Shown: in pieces, positions 48,785 through 57,868 of the stretch
How positions within the stretch are numbered: the stretch's first letter is position 1
How the letters are laid out: the number at the start of each line of letters is the position of its first letter
Origin: Streptomyces aureus
Lineage (GTDB): Bacteria; Actinomycetota; Actinomycetes; Streptomycetales; Streptomycetaceae
Length of the DNA stretch: 61,014 nt
Assembly: GCF_001418135.1 (NCBI RefSeq)
Contig: NZ_LIPQ01000016.1
Coordinates: forward strand, 1-61,014
Direction of reading: 5' to 3'
Made by a program: the position numbers and the translations under genes
Notes under the pieces: model-generated
Databases searched by the model: none
Told to the model about the DNA's origin: nothing
Seen by the model: the letters and a program-made list of their open reading frames with translations, nothing else

Positions 48785-51234
48785 CCACGGCGCGACCCGG
48801 ACCCGCACCCGCCACGGCCCTGCGGCGCAGCCGTGTCGTCGTCCGCGGCGTCGTGCAAGGTGTGGGTTTCCGGCCCTTCGTCTACGCCCTCGCCACCGGC
48901 TTGCGGCTGTCCGGCCACGTCACCAACACGGCGGACGGCGTCGTCGCGGAGGTGGAGGGAGACCCCACGGCCGTCGCGACCTTCTGCGCCCGCCTCGCGC
49001 CCGACGCCCCGCCCCTGGCCCGGGTCGAGTCGGTCGAGGCGGCCGACGTCACCACGAGCGGCGGCAGCGGATTCACGATCGCGCCCTCCCGTCAGGGCGG
49101 CTCCGTCCGCACCCTCGTCCCGCCGGACACCGCGACCTGCGACGACTGCCTCGCGGAGCTCGCGGACCCGGCCGACCGGCGGTATCTGCACCCCTTCATC
49201 ACGTGCACCCACTGCGGCCCGCGCTTCACCATCGTCACGGGACTGCCCTACGACCGGGCCCACACCACCATGGCCGGCTTCCCCATGTGTCCGGACTGCG
49301 CCCGGGAGTACGCGGACCCGGCCGACCGGCGCTTCCACGCGCAGCCCGTCGCCTGCCCCCGCTGCGGCCCCCGGCTGCGGCTGGTCACCGCGCCAGGCGG
49401 CCCCGCGTCCTCCGGTACGGAGCCGTCCCCCGACCACGCCCGGGCCGACCCCGGCGGCGATCCCGGGGCCGACCCGATCGCCGCCGCACGCAGGATGCTC
49501 GCCTCCGGCGCGATCCTCGCCGTCAAGGGCCTCGGCGGCTACCACCTGGCCTGCGACGCGACGAACCCCCACGCGGTGGCCGAACTGCGCCGCCGCAAGG
49601 CACGCGGTGACAAACCGTTCGCGATGATGGCCGCGGAACTCGCCGACATCGAGCCCCTCGCTCACCTCTGCCCGCTCGAACGAGAACTCCTCACCGGCAA
49701 CGTCCGCCCCGTCGTGCTGCTGCGCCGCCGCGACGACGCGCGGCCGCGCCAAGGGGCCGCGCCTGCGGGGGCGGTGGCGCCGGGCAGCCCGGACCTCGGC
49801 TTCATGCTCCCGTACACCCCGGTGCACCATCTCCTCCTCGGCCTCGGCACGGAGGACGGTGAAGGGCCCCGGCTGCTGGTGATGACCAGCGGCAATCTCG
49901 CGGGCGAGCCCATCGTCACGGACGACGGGGAGGCACTGACCAGACTCGCCGGTCTGGCGGACGCCTGGCTGCTGCACGACCGGCCGATCCATGTGCCCTG
50001 CGACGACTCCGTCGTCCGCGTCTGCGACGGCGAGCAGCTGACGCTGCGCCGCTCCCGGGGCTATGCGCCGCTGCCGGTCGCGCTGCCCGTGGAGGTCGCC
50101 CCCGCCCTCGCCGTCGGAGGGGACCTCAAGAACGCCTTCTGCCTCGGCGACGGACGCCAGGCCTGGCTCTCCGCCCACATCGGCGACATGGACGACCTCG
50201 CCACCCAGCTCGCCCTCACCTCCGCCGAGTGGCGGCTCGAGTCCGTCACGGGCGTGCGGCCCGGACTGCTCGCCGCCGACCGCCACCCCGCCTACCGGTC
50301 CACCCGCTGGGCCCGCGAACACGCGGAGGGACGGCCCGTCGTCCCCGTACAGCATCACCACGCGCACGTGGCGGCGGCGATGGCCGAGAACGGCCTCGAC
50401 GGCACGGCTCCCGTGATCGGCGTCGCCTTCGACGGCACCGGCTACGGCCTCGACGGCGCCGTATGGGGCGGTGAGTTCCTGCTCGCGGACTACGCCGGGT
50501 TCGAGCGGTTCGCGCATCTGACCTACGTACCCCTGCCCGGCGGCGACGCGGCCGTACGACGGCCCTACCGCATGGCCCTGGCCCACCTTCGCGCCGCGGG
50601 TCTCGCCGCCGACAGCGCTCTGCCCTGCACGCGAGCCTGCCCGCCCGGAGAACTGCCCGTACTGGAAAGGCAGTTGGCGGGAGGGGTGAACTGCGTGCCC
50701 ACGTCCAGCATGGGCCGCCTGTTCGATGCCGTCTCGTCCCTCGTGGGGATCTGCCACCACGCCGGATACGAGGCGCAGGCCGCGATCGAGCTGGAGGCCG
50801 CGGCCCTGCGCGCACCCGACGTGGCCGAGGACGGACGATACGTCTTCCGGCTCGGTTCGCCGCGGTCCGGCGCCCCGCTCACCGCCGACCCCGCACCCCT
50901 TCTCCGGGCGGTGGCCGCCGACGTGCTGGAGGGGGCCCCGACAGCCGTCGTCGCGGCGCGGTTCCACCGCGCCGTGGCCCGACTCGTGCGTACGGTCTGC
51001 GTCGCCGCCCGCGGCGGGACCGGTGTGGAGACCGTGGCCCTGACCGGGGGAGTGTTCGCCAACACGGTGCTCTCCTCGGCCTGCGCCGAAGGGCTGCGGG
51101 AAGACGGCTTCACCGTGCTGCGCCACCGCTCGATCCCGCCGAACGACGGCGGTCTGGCGCTCGGCCAGCTCGTTGTGGCCGCCCGGATCACGGACCGAGC
51201 GGCCCCCGCCACGCCGCGACGAGAGCGGCATTGA
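48781..51234 (+). CDS. hypF: HypF carbamoyltransferase
   Basis: An 817-residue protein of standard length with four parts in order. The acylphosphatase domain opens with VVVRGVVQGVGFRPFVYALA. The double zinc finger comprises CDDC, CTHCGPRFTI, CPDC and CPRCGP. The YrdC-like ATP domain starts near 236 (SGAILAVKGLGGYHLACDAT), and the Kae1-like domain has VPVQHHHAHVAAAMAENGLD and GVAFDGTGYGLDGAVWGGEF. It turns carbamoyl phosphate and ATP into a carbamoyl group placed on the HypE C-terminal Cys. Confidence 0.96.
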   Translation: MTTARPGPAPATALRRSRVVVRGVVQGVGFRPFVYALATGLRLSGHVTNTADGVVAEVEGDPTAVATFCARLAPDAPPLARVESVEAADVTTSGGSGFTIAPSRQGGSVRTLVPPDTATCDDCLAELADPADRRYLHPFITCTHCGPRFTIVTGLPYDRAHTTMAGFPMCPDCAREYADPADRRFHAQPVACPRCGPRLRLVTAPGGPASSGTEPSPDHARADPGGDPGADPIAAARRMLASGAILAVKGLGGYHLACDATNPHAVAELRRRKARGDKPFAMMAAELADIEPLAHLCPLERELLTGNVRPVVLLRRRDDARPRQGAAPAGAVAPGSPDLGFMLPYTPVHHLLLGLGTEDGEGPRLLVMTSGNLAGEPIVTDDGEALTRLAGLADAWLLHDRPIHVPCDDSVVRVCDGEQLTLRRSRGYAPLPVALPVEVAPALAVGGDLKNAFCLGDGRQAWLSAHIGDMDDLATQLALTSAEWRLESVTGVRPGLLAADRHPAYRSTRWAREHAEGRPVVPVQHHHAHVAAAMAENGLDGTAPVIGVAFDGTGYGLDGAVWGGEFLLADYAGFERFAHLTYVPLPGGDAAVRRPYRMALAHLRAAGLAADSALPCTRACPPGELPVLERQLAGGVNCVPTSSMGRLFDAVSSLVGICHHAGYEAQAAIELEAAALRAPDVAEDGRYVFRLGSPRSGAPLTADPAPLLRAVAADVLEGAPTAVVAARFHRAVARLVRTVCVAARGGTGVETVALTGGVFANTVLSSACAEGLREDGFTVLRHRSIPPNDGGLALGQLVVAARITDRAAPATPRRERH

Positions 51235-51244
51235 GGAGACACCC

Positions 51245-51562
51245 ATGTGCCTGGCGGTACCCGGAAGAGTGCTGGACGTCGAGGACCGGGACGGTACCCG
51301 GATGGCCACGGTCGACTTCGGCGGCGTGGTCAAGGAGGTGTGTTTGGAGTACCTGCCGGACCTGAAACCCGGCGAGTACGCCATCGTCCATGTGGGCTTC
51401 GCCCTTCAGAAGCTCGACGAGGAGTCGGCCAAGCGGACGCTGGAGCTGTTCGAGTCCCTCGGCCTGCTCCAGGAGGAGTTCGGGGACCCGTGGGAGGCCG
51501 CCGAGGCCGCGGTGAGCGAGTGGCAGGCGCAGGACGACGTCCACGGAGAGGTGCGGCCGTGA
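51245..51562 (+). CDS. hypC: HypC scaffold chaperone
   Basis: A 105-residue protein with GAGGAGACACCC before ATG 51245. [14 protein letters not shown] has the invariant Cys2 that holds the Fe(CN)2CO group. [20 protein letters not shown] and [20 protein letters not shown] are the usual OB-fold strands, and the C-terminal helix is longer than the family average (about 25 extra residues). It carries the iron group with HypD and docks on HhyL. It overlaps hypD by GTGA (51559-51562). Confidence 0.95.
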   Translation: MCLAVPGRVLDVEDRDGTRMATVDFGGVVKEVCLEYLPDLKPGEYAIVHVGFALQKLDEESAKRTLELFESLGLLQEEFGDPWEAAEAAVSEWQAQDDVHGEVRP

Positions 51563-52743
51563 AGTACATCGACGAGTTCCAGAACCCGGACCTGGCACGT
51601 CGGCTGCTCGACGAGATCAAGGCGACGGCGACCCGCCCCTGGGCCCTGATGGAAGTCTGCGGAGGCCAGACGCACAGCATCATCCGGCACGGCATCGACC
51701 AGCTCCTGCCCTCCGAGATCGAGCTGATCCACGGCCCGGGATGTCCGGTCTGCGTCACTCCGCTGGAGATGATCGACAAAGCCCTGGAGATCGCCTCCCG
51801 GCCAGGGGTGATCTTCTGCTCCTTCGGTGACATGCTCCGCGTCCCCGGCACGGGCCGCGACCTGTTCCAGGTCCGCGGGCAGGGTGGCGACGTCAGGGTG
51901 GTCTACTCCCCGCTGGACGCGCTGCGGATCGCCGAGCAGAACCCGGACCGGGAGGTGGTCTTCTTCGGCATCGGCTTCGAGACCACGGCGCCACCCAACG
52001 CGATGACGGTCCATCAGGCGCGCAAGCGGAACATCCGCAACTTCAGTCTGCTCGTGTCCCACGTCCGCGTCCCCCCGGCGATCGACGCGATCATGCGGTC
52101 CCCGGACTGTCGCGTCCAGGGTTTTCTCGCGGCCGGACACGTCTGCAGCGTGATGGGCACGGCCGAGTACCCCGAGCTCGCGCAACGCCACCAGGTGCCG
52201 ATCGTGGTCACCGGATTCGAGCCACTGGACATCCTGGAAGGCGTACGCAGGACCCTGCTTCAGCTGGAGCGGGGCGAGCACACGGTCGAGAACGCCTATC
52301 AGCGAGCCGTGACGGCCGAGGGCAATCCGGCGGCGCAGGCGATGCTGAGTGACGTCTTCGAGATCACCGACCGGGCCTGGCGCGGCATCGGCGTCATCCC
52401 GGACAGCGGCTGGCGCCTGTCCGAACGCTACCGTGACCACGACGCCGAGTACCGTTTCTCCGTCGAAGGAATCGTCACTCGCGAGCCCGCCGAGTGCCGC
52501 AGCGGCGAGGTCCTCCAGGGCCTGCTGAAACCGAACGAGTGCGAGGCCTTCGGCACCACCTGCACGCCTCGCTCCCCGCTCGGCGCCACGATGGTGTCCA
52601 GCGAGGGCGCCTGCGCCGCCTACTACCTCTACCGGCGGCTCGACGCGGGAACCCCGGGACCGCGACCCCCCGCGGCGGCCCGCGTGGCCTCTGGAACCCC
52701 GTCCCCGGCCACCGCTTCCCTGGAGGGCAGCCCCCTTGCCTGA
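51559..52743 (+). CDS. hypD: HypD Fe(CN)2CO assembly protein
   Basis: A 394-residue protein with all family signatures: [59 protein letters not shown] and, near the end, [20 protein letters not shown] with the [4Fe-4S] cysteines. HypD holds a cluster and provides the platform where cyanides are placed on iron with HypC and HypE. The C-terminal 35 residues are an Ala-, Pro- and Thr-rich extension. It overlaps hypE by 8 nt. Confidence 0.96.
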   Translation: MKYIDEFQNPDLARRLLDEIKATATRPWALMEVCGGQTHSIIRHGIDQLLPSEIELIHGPGCPVCVTPLEMIDKALEIASRPGVIFCSFGDMLRVPGTGRDLFQVRGQGGDVRVVYSPLDALRIAEQNPDREVVFFGIGFETTAPPNAMTVHQARKRNIRNFSLLVSHVRVPPAIDAIMRSPDCRVQGFLAAGHVCSVMGTAEYPELAQRHQVPIVVTGFEPLDILEGVRRTLLQLERGEHTVENAYQRAVTAEGNPAAQAMLSDVFEITDRAWRGIGVIPDSGWRLSERYRDHDAEYRFSVEGIVTREPAECRSGEVLQGLLKPNECEAFGTTCTPRSPLGATMVSSEGACAAYYLYRRLDAGTPGPRPPAAARVASGTPSPATASLEGSPLA

Positions 52744-53833
52744 CACCGTCAGCACCACCCCGGCCGTCGACGCCGCACAGCCGGCACCCGACATGCTCGC
52801 CTGGACCTGCCCGGCGCCACTGCGCGACCAGACACGCATCGTCATGGGCCACGGCGGCGGAGGCGCGCTGTCCGCCGAGCTGATCGAGCACGTCTTCGCG
52901 CCCGCCTACGGCGGACCGGCCCTCGCACACACCGCCGACGCGGCTGAGGTCCGCATCGGCGGCGCCCGCCTGGCGTTCTCCACGGACTCCTTCGTGGTGC
53001 GTCCGCTGTTCTTCCCCGGCGGCAGCATCGGCGACCTCGCCGTCAACGGCACCGTGAACGACCTCGCCATGATCGGCGCCCGGGCGAGCCACCTCTCCTG
53101 CGGGTTCATCCTGGAGGAAGGCGTCGAGACCCACGTGGTCGCCCGTGTCGCGCAGGCCCTCGGCGCGGCGGCGCGCGTGGCCGGCGTTCAGGTCGTCACC
53201 GGGGACACCAAGGTCGTGGAGGCCGGTCACGGCGACGGCATCTACATCAACACCTCGGGGGTCGGGCTGATCCCCGACGGAGTCGACCTGCGTCCGCAAC
53301 GGGTGGTGCCCGGAGACGTGGTGATCGTGAGCGGCCCGATCGGTATGCACGGCGTGGCGATCATGAGTGTGCGGGAGGGTCTCGAATTCGGTGTCGAGAT
53401 CACCAGCGACTGCGCACCGCTCGGTGGCCTCGTCGAGGCGATGCTCGCCGTCACGCGGGACCTGCACGTGCTGCGCGACCCCACACGCGGGGGCCTGGCC
53501 GCCTCGCTGAACGAGATCGCGGCCGCCTCGGGCACGGGCGTCGTCATCCAGGAGCGGGCCGTTCCGATCCCCGAAGCGGTCGCCAACGCCTGCGCGGTGC
53601 TCGGACTCGACCCGATGTACGTGGCGAACGAGGGCAAGCTCGTGGCCTTCGTCCCGCGAGAGCACGCGGACGCCGTACTCGCCGCGATGCGCGCCCACCC
53701 CTCGGGTACCGAGGCGGCGGTGATCGGCGAGGCGGTCGAGACCCATCCGGGCATGGTGGTGGCTCGTACCGGACTCGGCGGAACCCGGGTCGTCGACCTG
53801 CCGCTCGGAGAACAGCTGCCGCGGATCTGCTGA
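52736..53833 (+). CDS. hypE: HypE thiocyanate-forming ATPase
   Basis: A 365-residue PurM-like protein starting at TTG 52736 inside the hypD end (GGAGGGCAGCCCCC precedes it). [20 protein letters not shown] and [20 protein letters not shown] are the ATP-binding blocks. The C-terminus ends in LGEQLPRIC, the mobile tail whose last Cys takes the carbamoyl group and is dehydrated to thiocyanate. The 30-residue start before IVMGHG is longer than usual. The operon ends here, against a convergent gene 2 nt away. Confidence 0.96.
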   Translation: MPDTVSTTPAVDAAQPAPDMLAWTCPAPLRDQTRIVMGHGGGGALSAELIEHVFAPAYGGPALAHTADAAEVRIGGARLAFSTDSFVVRPLFFPGGSIGDLAVNGTVNDLAMIGARASHLSCGFILEEGVETHVVARVAQALGAAARVAGVQVVTGDTKVVEAGHGDGIYINTSGVGLIPDGVDLRPQRVVPGDVVIVSGPIGMHGVAIMSVREGLEFGVEITSDCAPLGGLVEAMLAVTRDLHVLRDPTRGGLAASLNEIAAASGTGVVIQERAVPIPEAVANACAVLGLDPMYVANEGKLVAFVPREHADAVLAAMRAHPSGTEAAVIGEAVETHPGMVVARTGLGGTRVVDLPLGEQLPRIC

Positions 53834-53835
53834 GC

Positions 53836-54066
53836 TCAGGCCCGCCGGCCGCGTCCCTCGCGGGAGGTGTCGAGGGTCCACATGTGAGTGCAGTTCGGGC
53901 ACTGCAGGTGGACCCGGTGCCCGTTGCTCCCGATCAGATAACGCCAGTGGCTCCGGCAGTTCCGGCGTTCCAGGCAGGTTCCGCAGTCGCGGGCGTCGTC
54001 GCAGCCGGGGCAGGCGACCCAGGCCCGCCGAGCCAGGTCGGCGTGGGGATCAAGCGGAAGACGCAC
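53836..54066 (-). CDS. Small zinc-ribbon protein
   Basis: A 76-residue protein from GTG 54066, which overlaps the stop of the next upstream gene by 17 nt. It is packed with cysteines: AWVACPGCDDARDCGTCLER, then RNCRSHWRYLIGSNGHRVHL and QCPNCTHMWTLDT, giving CxxC ... CxxC ... C ... CxxC, enough for two metal sites. The ribbon WRYLIGSNGHRVHLQCPNCT resembles C4 zinc ribbons. It stops 2 nt after hypE, convergent with it. It might serve the hydrogenase locus or be unrelated. Confidence 0.75.
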   Translation of the reverse strand: MRLPLDPHADLARRAWVACPGCDDARDCGTCLERRNCRSHWRYLIGSNGHRVHLQCPNCTHMWTLDTSREGRGRRA

Positions 54067-54307
54067 GGCCCGGCACCTCCCCGGGCAGGACACCGGCCGC
54101 GACCAGCATCGCGTGAAGCCTCTGCTGCTCCTCGTCCAAGCCCGAGTACAGCAGGGCGTGCGCCGCCTCCTCCTCACGCAGGACGGCCACGGGGTCCCAG
54201 TCGGGCCCGAGGGCAGCCACGACTTCGACACGCCGACGTGCCTCTTCGACGGTGAGGTCGATACGGAAGTCGACCAGGGCGGAACGAGGGTCGGGGCCGT
54301 GGTTCAT
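54050..54307 (-). CDS. Small DUF6400-like helical protein
   Basis: An 85-residue protein: VDFRIDLTVEEARRRVEVVA, ALGPDWDPVAVLREEEAAHA, LLYSGLDEEQQRLHAMLVAA and GVLPG. This is a short strand and three helices. I associate it with DUF6400, with moderate certainty. It is translated just before the zinc-ribbon gene with a 17-nt overlap. No known role. Confidence 0.72.
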   Translation of the reverse strand: MNHGPDPRSALVDFRIDLTVEEARRRVEVVAALGPDWDPVAVLREEEAAHALLYSGLDEEQQRLHAMLVAAGVLPGEVPGRASSA

Positions 54308-54673
54308 GGCTGGGCTCTCAGGGAGGAATCGAACACGTACGCCACCACGTCTATCAGAGCGGCCGCTGCGTACGGAAGCGCCTGACCTGCCTTCGGCGGT
54401 CCCTGTGGCACACGTCATGCCGAACAGGCGGAGACCGATGCCAGCGGCTCGTCACGGCCGGTCACTGTTCGACCTCGACGACCTCGACGACCTCGACGAC
54501 CTCGACGACCTCGGCAACCCCGAGGACCCGATGACGTCGTCACCACGGCAGGCGGCAGGCCCGTCGGCCGGGTCAGGGCCAAGCCGGCCGACATCGACTC
54601 GGCGGTCGTCGAAGCGGGCGCGAGCCGTCTTCCGGCGGCGTCTCCGGCCACGGGGGTCATCCGAAGCGATCGG
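54308..54673. other. Spacer with 9-bp repeats and no confident gene
   Basis: Contains five tandem copies of GACCTCGAC at 54471-54515. Open frames cover it on both strands, but the plus frame is only Asp-Leu runs followed by Arg/Ser-rich text. The minus frame (MTPVAGDAAGRRLAPASTTA, ESMSAGLALTRPTGLPPAV) fits no family. No gene is called. Confidence 0.5.
54471..54515. repeat. (GACCTCGAC)5 tandem repeat
   Basis: Four exact copies of GACCTCGAC at 54471-54506 and a fifth, GACCTCGGC, at 54507-54515. The 9-bp period would keep a reading frame, but no protein gene can be supported here. Confidence 0.95.
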
Positions 54674-55231
54674 TCAGCCCAACAACCGGTCCCTGACCGC
54701 GGCAAGGACTTCCGCGCGGCTGCGCGGGCCGTTGTCGGCTGCGATGAGATGGTCGCCGATGCGCAGCGAGAAGGTGATCAGGCAGCGGGCCTCGACATCG
54801 CCCTCGTCGGGGCAGAAGGCCCCGTAGAGCTCGCGCAGGTAGTCCATGCGGCGGTTGTCGGCCCGGCGCAGGCAACGCGCGACGCCTTCGTCGCGCCGGG
54901 CCCAGTCGCGGATCGCGAGCTCGACCCCGGCGCTGGTCACAGGCGTTTCGCCCGACCCCACGAAGTCGAAGAGGCGCCCCAGCCGCTCGCGGGCGTCGCC
55001 CCCGTCGCGTTCGATCCGCTCGATGACGTCCTCGGTGACCCCGCGTTCCCAGGTGTCGAGCATTTCCTCCAGCAGGCTGGCACGGTTCCGGAAGTAGCCG
55101 TAGAAACCACCCTTGCTGACGCCGAGCGTCTGGGCGAGGACCTCGACCCGGACGGCTTCGGGGCCGCCGCCGGCAAGCGCACGCAGCCCTTCCTCGATCC
55201 ACTTGTCCCGCGGTGTGCGGATCGCGCCCAT
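54674..55231 (-). CDS. TetR-family repressor
   Basis: A 185-residue regulator. The N-terminal HTH is WIEEGLRALAGGGPEAVRVE, VLAQTLGVSKGGFYGYFRNR and ASLLEEMLDTWE; the C-terminal ligand domain is helical (VELAIRDWARRDEGVARCLR, ITFSLRIGDHLIAADNGPRS). It is divergent from a DUF2867 gene, and two matching palindromes lie between them, so it probably represses both itself and that gene. The ligand is unknown. Confidence 0.94.
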   Translation of the reverse strand: MGAIRTPRDKWIEEGLRALAGGGPEAVRVEVLAQTLGVSKGGFYGYFRNRASLLEEMLDTWERGVTEDVIERIERDGGDARERLGRLFDFVGSGETPVTSAGVELAIRDWARRDEGVARCLRRADNRRMDYLRELYGAFCPDEGDVEARCLITFSLRIGDHLIAADNGPRSRAEVLAAVRDRLLG

Positions 55232-55260
55232 CCGTGTCTCCTCTCACATTCCCGACCAAG

Positions 55261-55310
55261 TATACGGAGCCGTATGGATGGGTCTATGCTCGATCTATAC
55301 GCCACCGTAT
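55261..55310. promoter_or_regulatory. Two TetR operators (TATACG-N3-CCGTAT)
   Basis: TATACG-GAG-CCGTAT at 55261-55275 and TATACG-CCA-CCGTAT at 55296-55310 share the same 15-bp palindromic form with centres 35 bp apart. The first lies 30 nt before the TetR start and the second 16 nt before the DUF2867 start, so each covers one promoter. Confidence 0.85.
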
Positions 55311-55325
55311 AGACAGGGATTTGCC

Positions 55326-55934
55326 ATGAGCGATCTGCGCCTTCCCGCAACCGACCACACGTCCCGCCCCTGGCGGATCCACCAGATCGCCGGCGACTTC
55401 CGGCTCGAGGACGTGTGGGCACTGCCGACACCGGGCGGCCCGGACGACCTGCACCTCCTGGTCGAGCAGATGGCGGACGGCAAGGACGGTCCGGACGGTG
55501 GCAACCCCGTCGGCCGGTTCCTCTTCTCGGTGCGCTGGAAGCTCGGTGCGCTGCTCGGATGGGACAAGCCGGACTCGGGCGTGGGCGGCCGGGTGGCGAC
55601 GCTGCGCGACCGGCTGCCGGACGACCTGCGCGACGGGCCGCAGGGGCCCGACCTCAGCGCGGCGCCCTTCACATCGGTATTCCAGACACACGACGAGTGG
55701 GCCGCCGAGTACGCCAACAAGACGATGCACGGGGTGATGCACATCGGCTGGGTCGCCGACGGGAACGGCGGCTACCGCGGTCAGATGGCCGTCCTGGTGA
55801 GGCCCAACGGCCGCCTCGGCTCGCTGTACATGCTCGGCATCAAACCCTTCCGGTACCTGGGGGTCTACCCGGCCCTGATGCGATCGATCGGCCGGGAGTG
55901 GGAAGAGAACACGGCACGCCGAACGGCGCGCTGA
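55326..55934 (+). CDS. DUF2867 family protein
   Basis: A 202-residue protein starting at ATG 55326. Blocks typical of DUF2867 are RPWRIHQIAGDFRLEDVWAL, GGNPVGRFLFSVRWKLGALL, GWDKPDSGVGGRVATLRDRL and AVLVRPNGRLGSLYMLGIKP followed by FRYLGVYPALMRSIG. The fold resembles SRPBCC helix-grip proteins. Related domains often accompany NAD(P)-binding proteins. It is under a TetR-type operator, so it is probably induced by a small hydrophobic compound (inference). Confidence 0.87.
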   Translation: MSDLRLPATDHTSRPWRIHQIAGDFRLEDVWALPTPGGPDDLHLLVEQMADGKDGPDGGNPVGRFLFSVRWKLGALLGWDKPDSGVGGRVATLRDRLPDDLRDGPQGPDLSAAPFTSVFQTHDEWAAEYANKTMHGVMHIGWVADGNGGYRGQMAVLVRPNGRLGSLYMLGIKPFRYLGVYPALMRSIGREWEENTARRTAR

Positions 55935-56008
55935 CGCATCCCTTCCCCGGAGCCCCTCGTCAAACGGCGCGGGGCTCGGGCGAAGGCACGGGAGACCGTG
56001 GGCTCCCA

Positions 56009-56320
56009 TCAGTCCTCGGGGTCGCGCAGGCCGACGCAGTCAAAGGCCCAGAAAGCCTCTGAGTACACGAAGGTGCCCGTCATCCACGGCTCGTGAGCGG
56101 ACAACCGGGCGACCTGAAACGCGGCTTCAGGGATACGCAGCGACGGCGAACGAAAGCCCACCGCGCCGGCACCCTCGAAGCCACACATGCCGTAGTAGTG
56201 CGGCGAACCCTCCAGGAACACCAACGGCACACCCGTGCGCATAATGGCGACCAGCAGCGCGCCGCTCGCCTCCAGGACCTGCAGCAGGCCGACCGGCCCC
56301 GCCTCGCGGGGCAGCCGGAG
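56009..56320 (-). pseudogene. GNAT acetyltransferase, N-terminus missing
   Basis: The minus frame ends with a typical YhbS-like GNAT C-terminus: GVPLVFLEGSPHYYGMCGFE, GAGAVGFRSPSLRIPEAAFQ, VARLSAHEPWMTGTFVYSEA and FWAFDCVGLRDPED. Only a degraded acetyl-CoA helix (GLLQVLEASGALLVAIMRTG) precedes it; the first two-thirds of the enzyme and the R-G-x-G-x-G/A loop are gone. No start codon fits. It sits just before an eCIS-type gene on the other strand. Confidence 0.75.
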
Positions 56321-56367
56321 GTGCCCTCCTGTGTGCGCGTTCTGCCCTTTCCGGCTGCGGGCGTTGC

Positions 56368-56398
56368 TGTTGTTGTGAGCTGAACTCTCACGACAACA
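56368..56398. promoter_or_regulatory. Imperfect 12-bp dyad before the eCIS-type gene
   Basis: TGTTGTTGTGAG (56368-56379) pairs with CTCACGACAACA (56387-56398), one mismatch, loop 7 nt. It ends 11 nt before ATG 56410, next to the AGGAAG ribosome site, so it may be an operator or a hairpin hiding the site. Confidence 0.7.
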
Positions 56399-56409
56399 GG
56401 AAGACAACC

Positions 56410-57711
56410 ATGCTGAATGAACACACCTCGGAACGAGGCTCCGAGAAGAGGAACGCGGCACCCAGAGCCTCCGCTCCTCTCGACCCGGGTGGCCTTCTCG
56501 CGCTGCAGCGAGCCGCCGGCAATGCCGCGGTCACGCGGATGCTGCAGATGGCCGGCCACTCCTTTGCACAACATCAGCATGGGGCGGGATGCGGGCACCA
56601 GTCGGCTGCTTCCGCGGAGTCTCCCGTGCAGCGATCGGCTGTTCACCAAGTCCTCGCGGGAGCCGGCCGCCCGCTCGACGGCCGGCGGCGTGAAGAGATG
56701 GAGGCTCGTCTTGGCGCGGACTTCTCCGACGTCCGCATCCACGACGACAGCGCCGCCCGTGACTCGGCCGCCGAAGTCGGTGCGCGCGCCTATACCTCCG
56801 GGAGCCACGTCGTGATCGGCGAGGGCGGGGGCGACAAGCACACACTCGCCCACGAGTTGACCCACGTCATACAGCAGCGACAGGGGGCGGTCGCGGGGAC
56901 GGACCGCGGCGACGGTCTGAAGGTGAGCGACCCCTCGGACCGGTTCGAGCGCGAGGCGGAGGCCAACGCCCGGCGAGTGCTGGCCGCTCCTCAACCTGCC
57001 CGGGAGGACGGCTCGGGCGACCCCTCGACCAGGACGTCGTCGATGCAGTCGACCGCCGACGCGGTCCAGCGTGTCGTGGGACAGGGCTCGAACTCGACGG
57101 ACGGGGTCTTCCATCTCCAGGGCGAGCACATCTTCAACAACGTCGGGGGCTACGTCACACAGTTCGAAGCCGCCGTCACCGACCTACGGAGGGCTGCCCG
57201 GGACCACGTCCTGGCCAGCCCGTATCCCAAATGGAAGAAACGGCTGGCGGCTGACCAGGTGACTCGTATGGGCACACTCGTGGCCCGGCTCAACGGAGCA
57301 GCCGCAAACCTCACGGGCCTGCGGGCCCGGGAGGAATTCGCCACCGCAACGAGAGGAGACGGCGACAACGCCGGGGCCTTCGGCGAATTCACACGCGAGA
57401 TCACGACCCTGCTCAACGACTGCTCGCCCGCAAACGTCTTTCAGACATTCAACCGCCCGCGAACCGTCGCCATGATGCGAACGCAAGTCGAGGCCACGAT
57501 CATCGACTTGGTGGCGAAGAACAGCCGCTTCAACGACTTCAGGAGACTGCCGAGGAAGCAGAGGGAGTTCAACGACTGGTTCGCGGAGACGCAGACCGCG
57601 ATGCTCGCGGCCTTCGCCACGATTTTTGACGTCGTCACAGCAGCGCAGGACTTCAAGGACGCGCTGAACAGGGAGGACCCTCCTGTCGCCCCAGAGGCCG
57701 CCAACCAGTAG
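56410..57711 (+). CDS. eCIS-core DUF4157 protein, probable effector
   Basis: A 433-residue protein. Residues about 86-155 are the DUF4157/eCIS core: GAGRPLDGRRREEMEARLGA, DFSDVRIHDDSAARDSAAEV, GARAYTSGSHVVIGEGGGDK and HTLAHELTHVIQQRQGAVAG, with the HELTH zinc-protease-like motif. DRFEREAEANARRVLA follows, as in other eCIS-loaded proteins. Residues about 215-433 are helical (FQTFNRPRTVAMMRTQVEAT, DFRRLPRKQREFNDWFAETQ), a probable cargo domain. Such proteins are carried by contractile injection systems. No sheath, baseplate or ATPase gene is in this window, and no signal peptide is seen. Confidence 0.85.
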   Translation: MLNEHTSERGSEKRNAAPRASAPLDPGGLLALQRAAGNAAVTRMLQMAGHSFAQHQHGAGCGHQSAASAESPVQRSAVHQVLAGAGRPLDGRRREEMEARLGADFSDVRIHDDSAARDSAAEVGARAYTSGSHVVIGEGGGDKHTLAHELTHVIQQRQGAVAGTDRGDGLKVSDPSDRFEREAEANARRVLAAPQPAREDGSGDPSTRTSSMQSTADAVQRVVGQGSNSTDGVFHLQGEHIFNNVGGYVTQFEAAVTDLRRAARDHVLASPYPKWKKRLAADQVTRMGTLVARLNGAAANLTGLRAREEFATATRGDGDNAGAFGEFTREITTLLNDCSPANVFQTFNRPRTVAMMRTQVEATIIDLVAKNSRFNDFRRLPRKQREFNDWFAETQTAMLAAFATIFDVVTAAQDFKDALNREDPPVAPEAANQ

Positions 57712-57868
57712 GCGCCCACCGAGGGCCTCGCCTCCACCGCGCGCGCGATGGAGGCGAGGCCTGGCCGGCGGCGGAACGCCGGTCGGCTGCCGGTCGGCTC
57801 AACGAGTCCTGCCGACGAACGACGCTGAACCCGGCCGGGGGCTGCTCCTGCTACCTCGTCCTGGACCC

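Noticed and set aside
54421..54673. Asp-Leu repeat open frame as a gene
   Set aside because: The frame is only the 9-bp repeat plus Arg/Ser-rich text, without start context or conserved residues.
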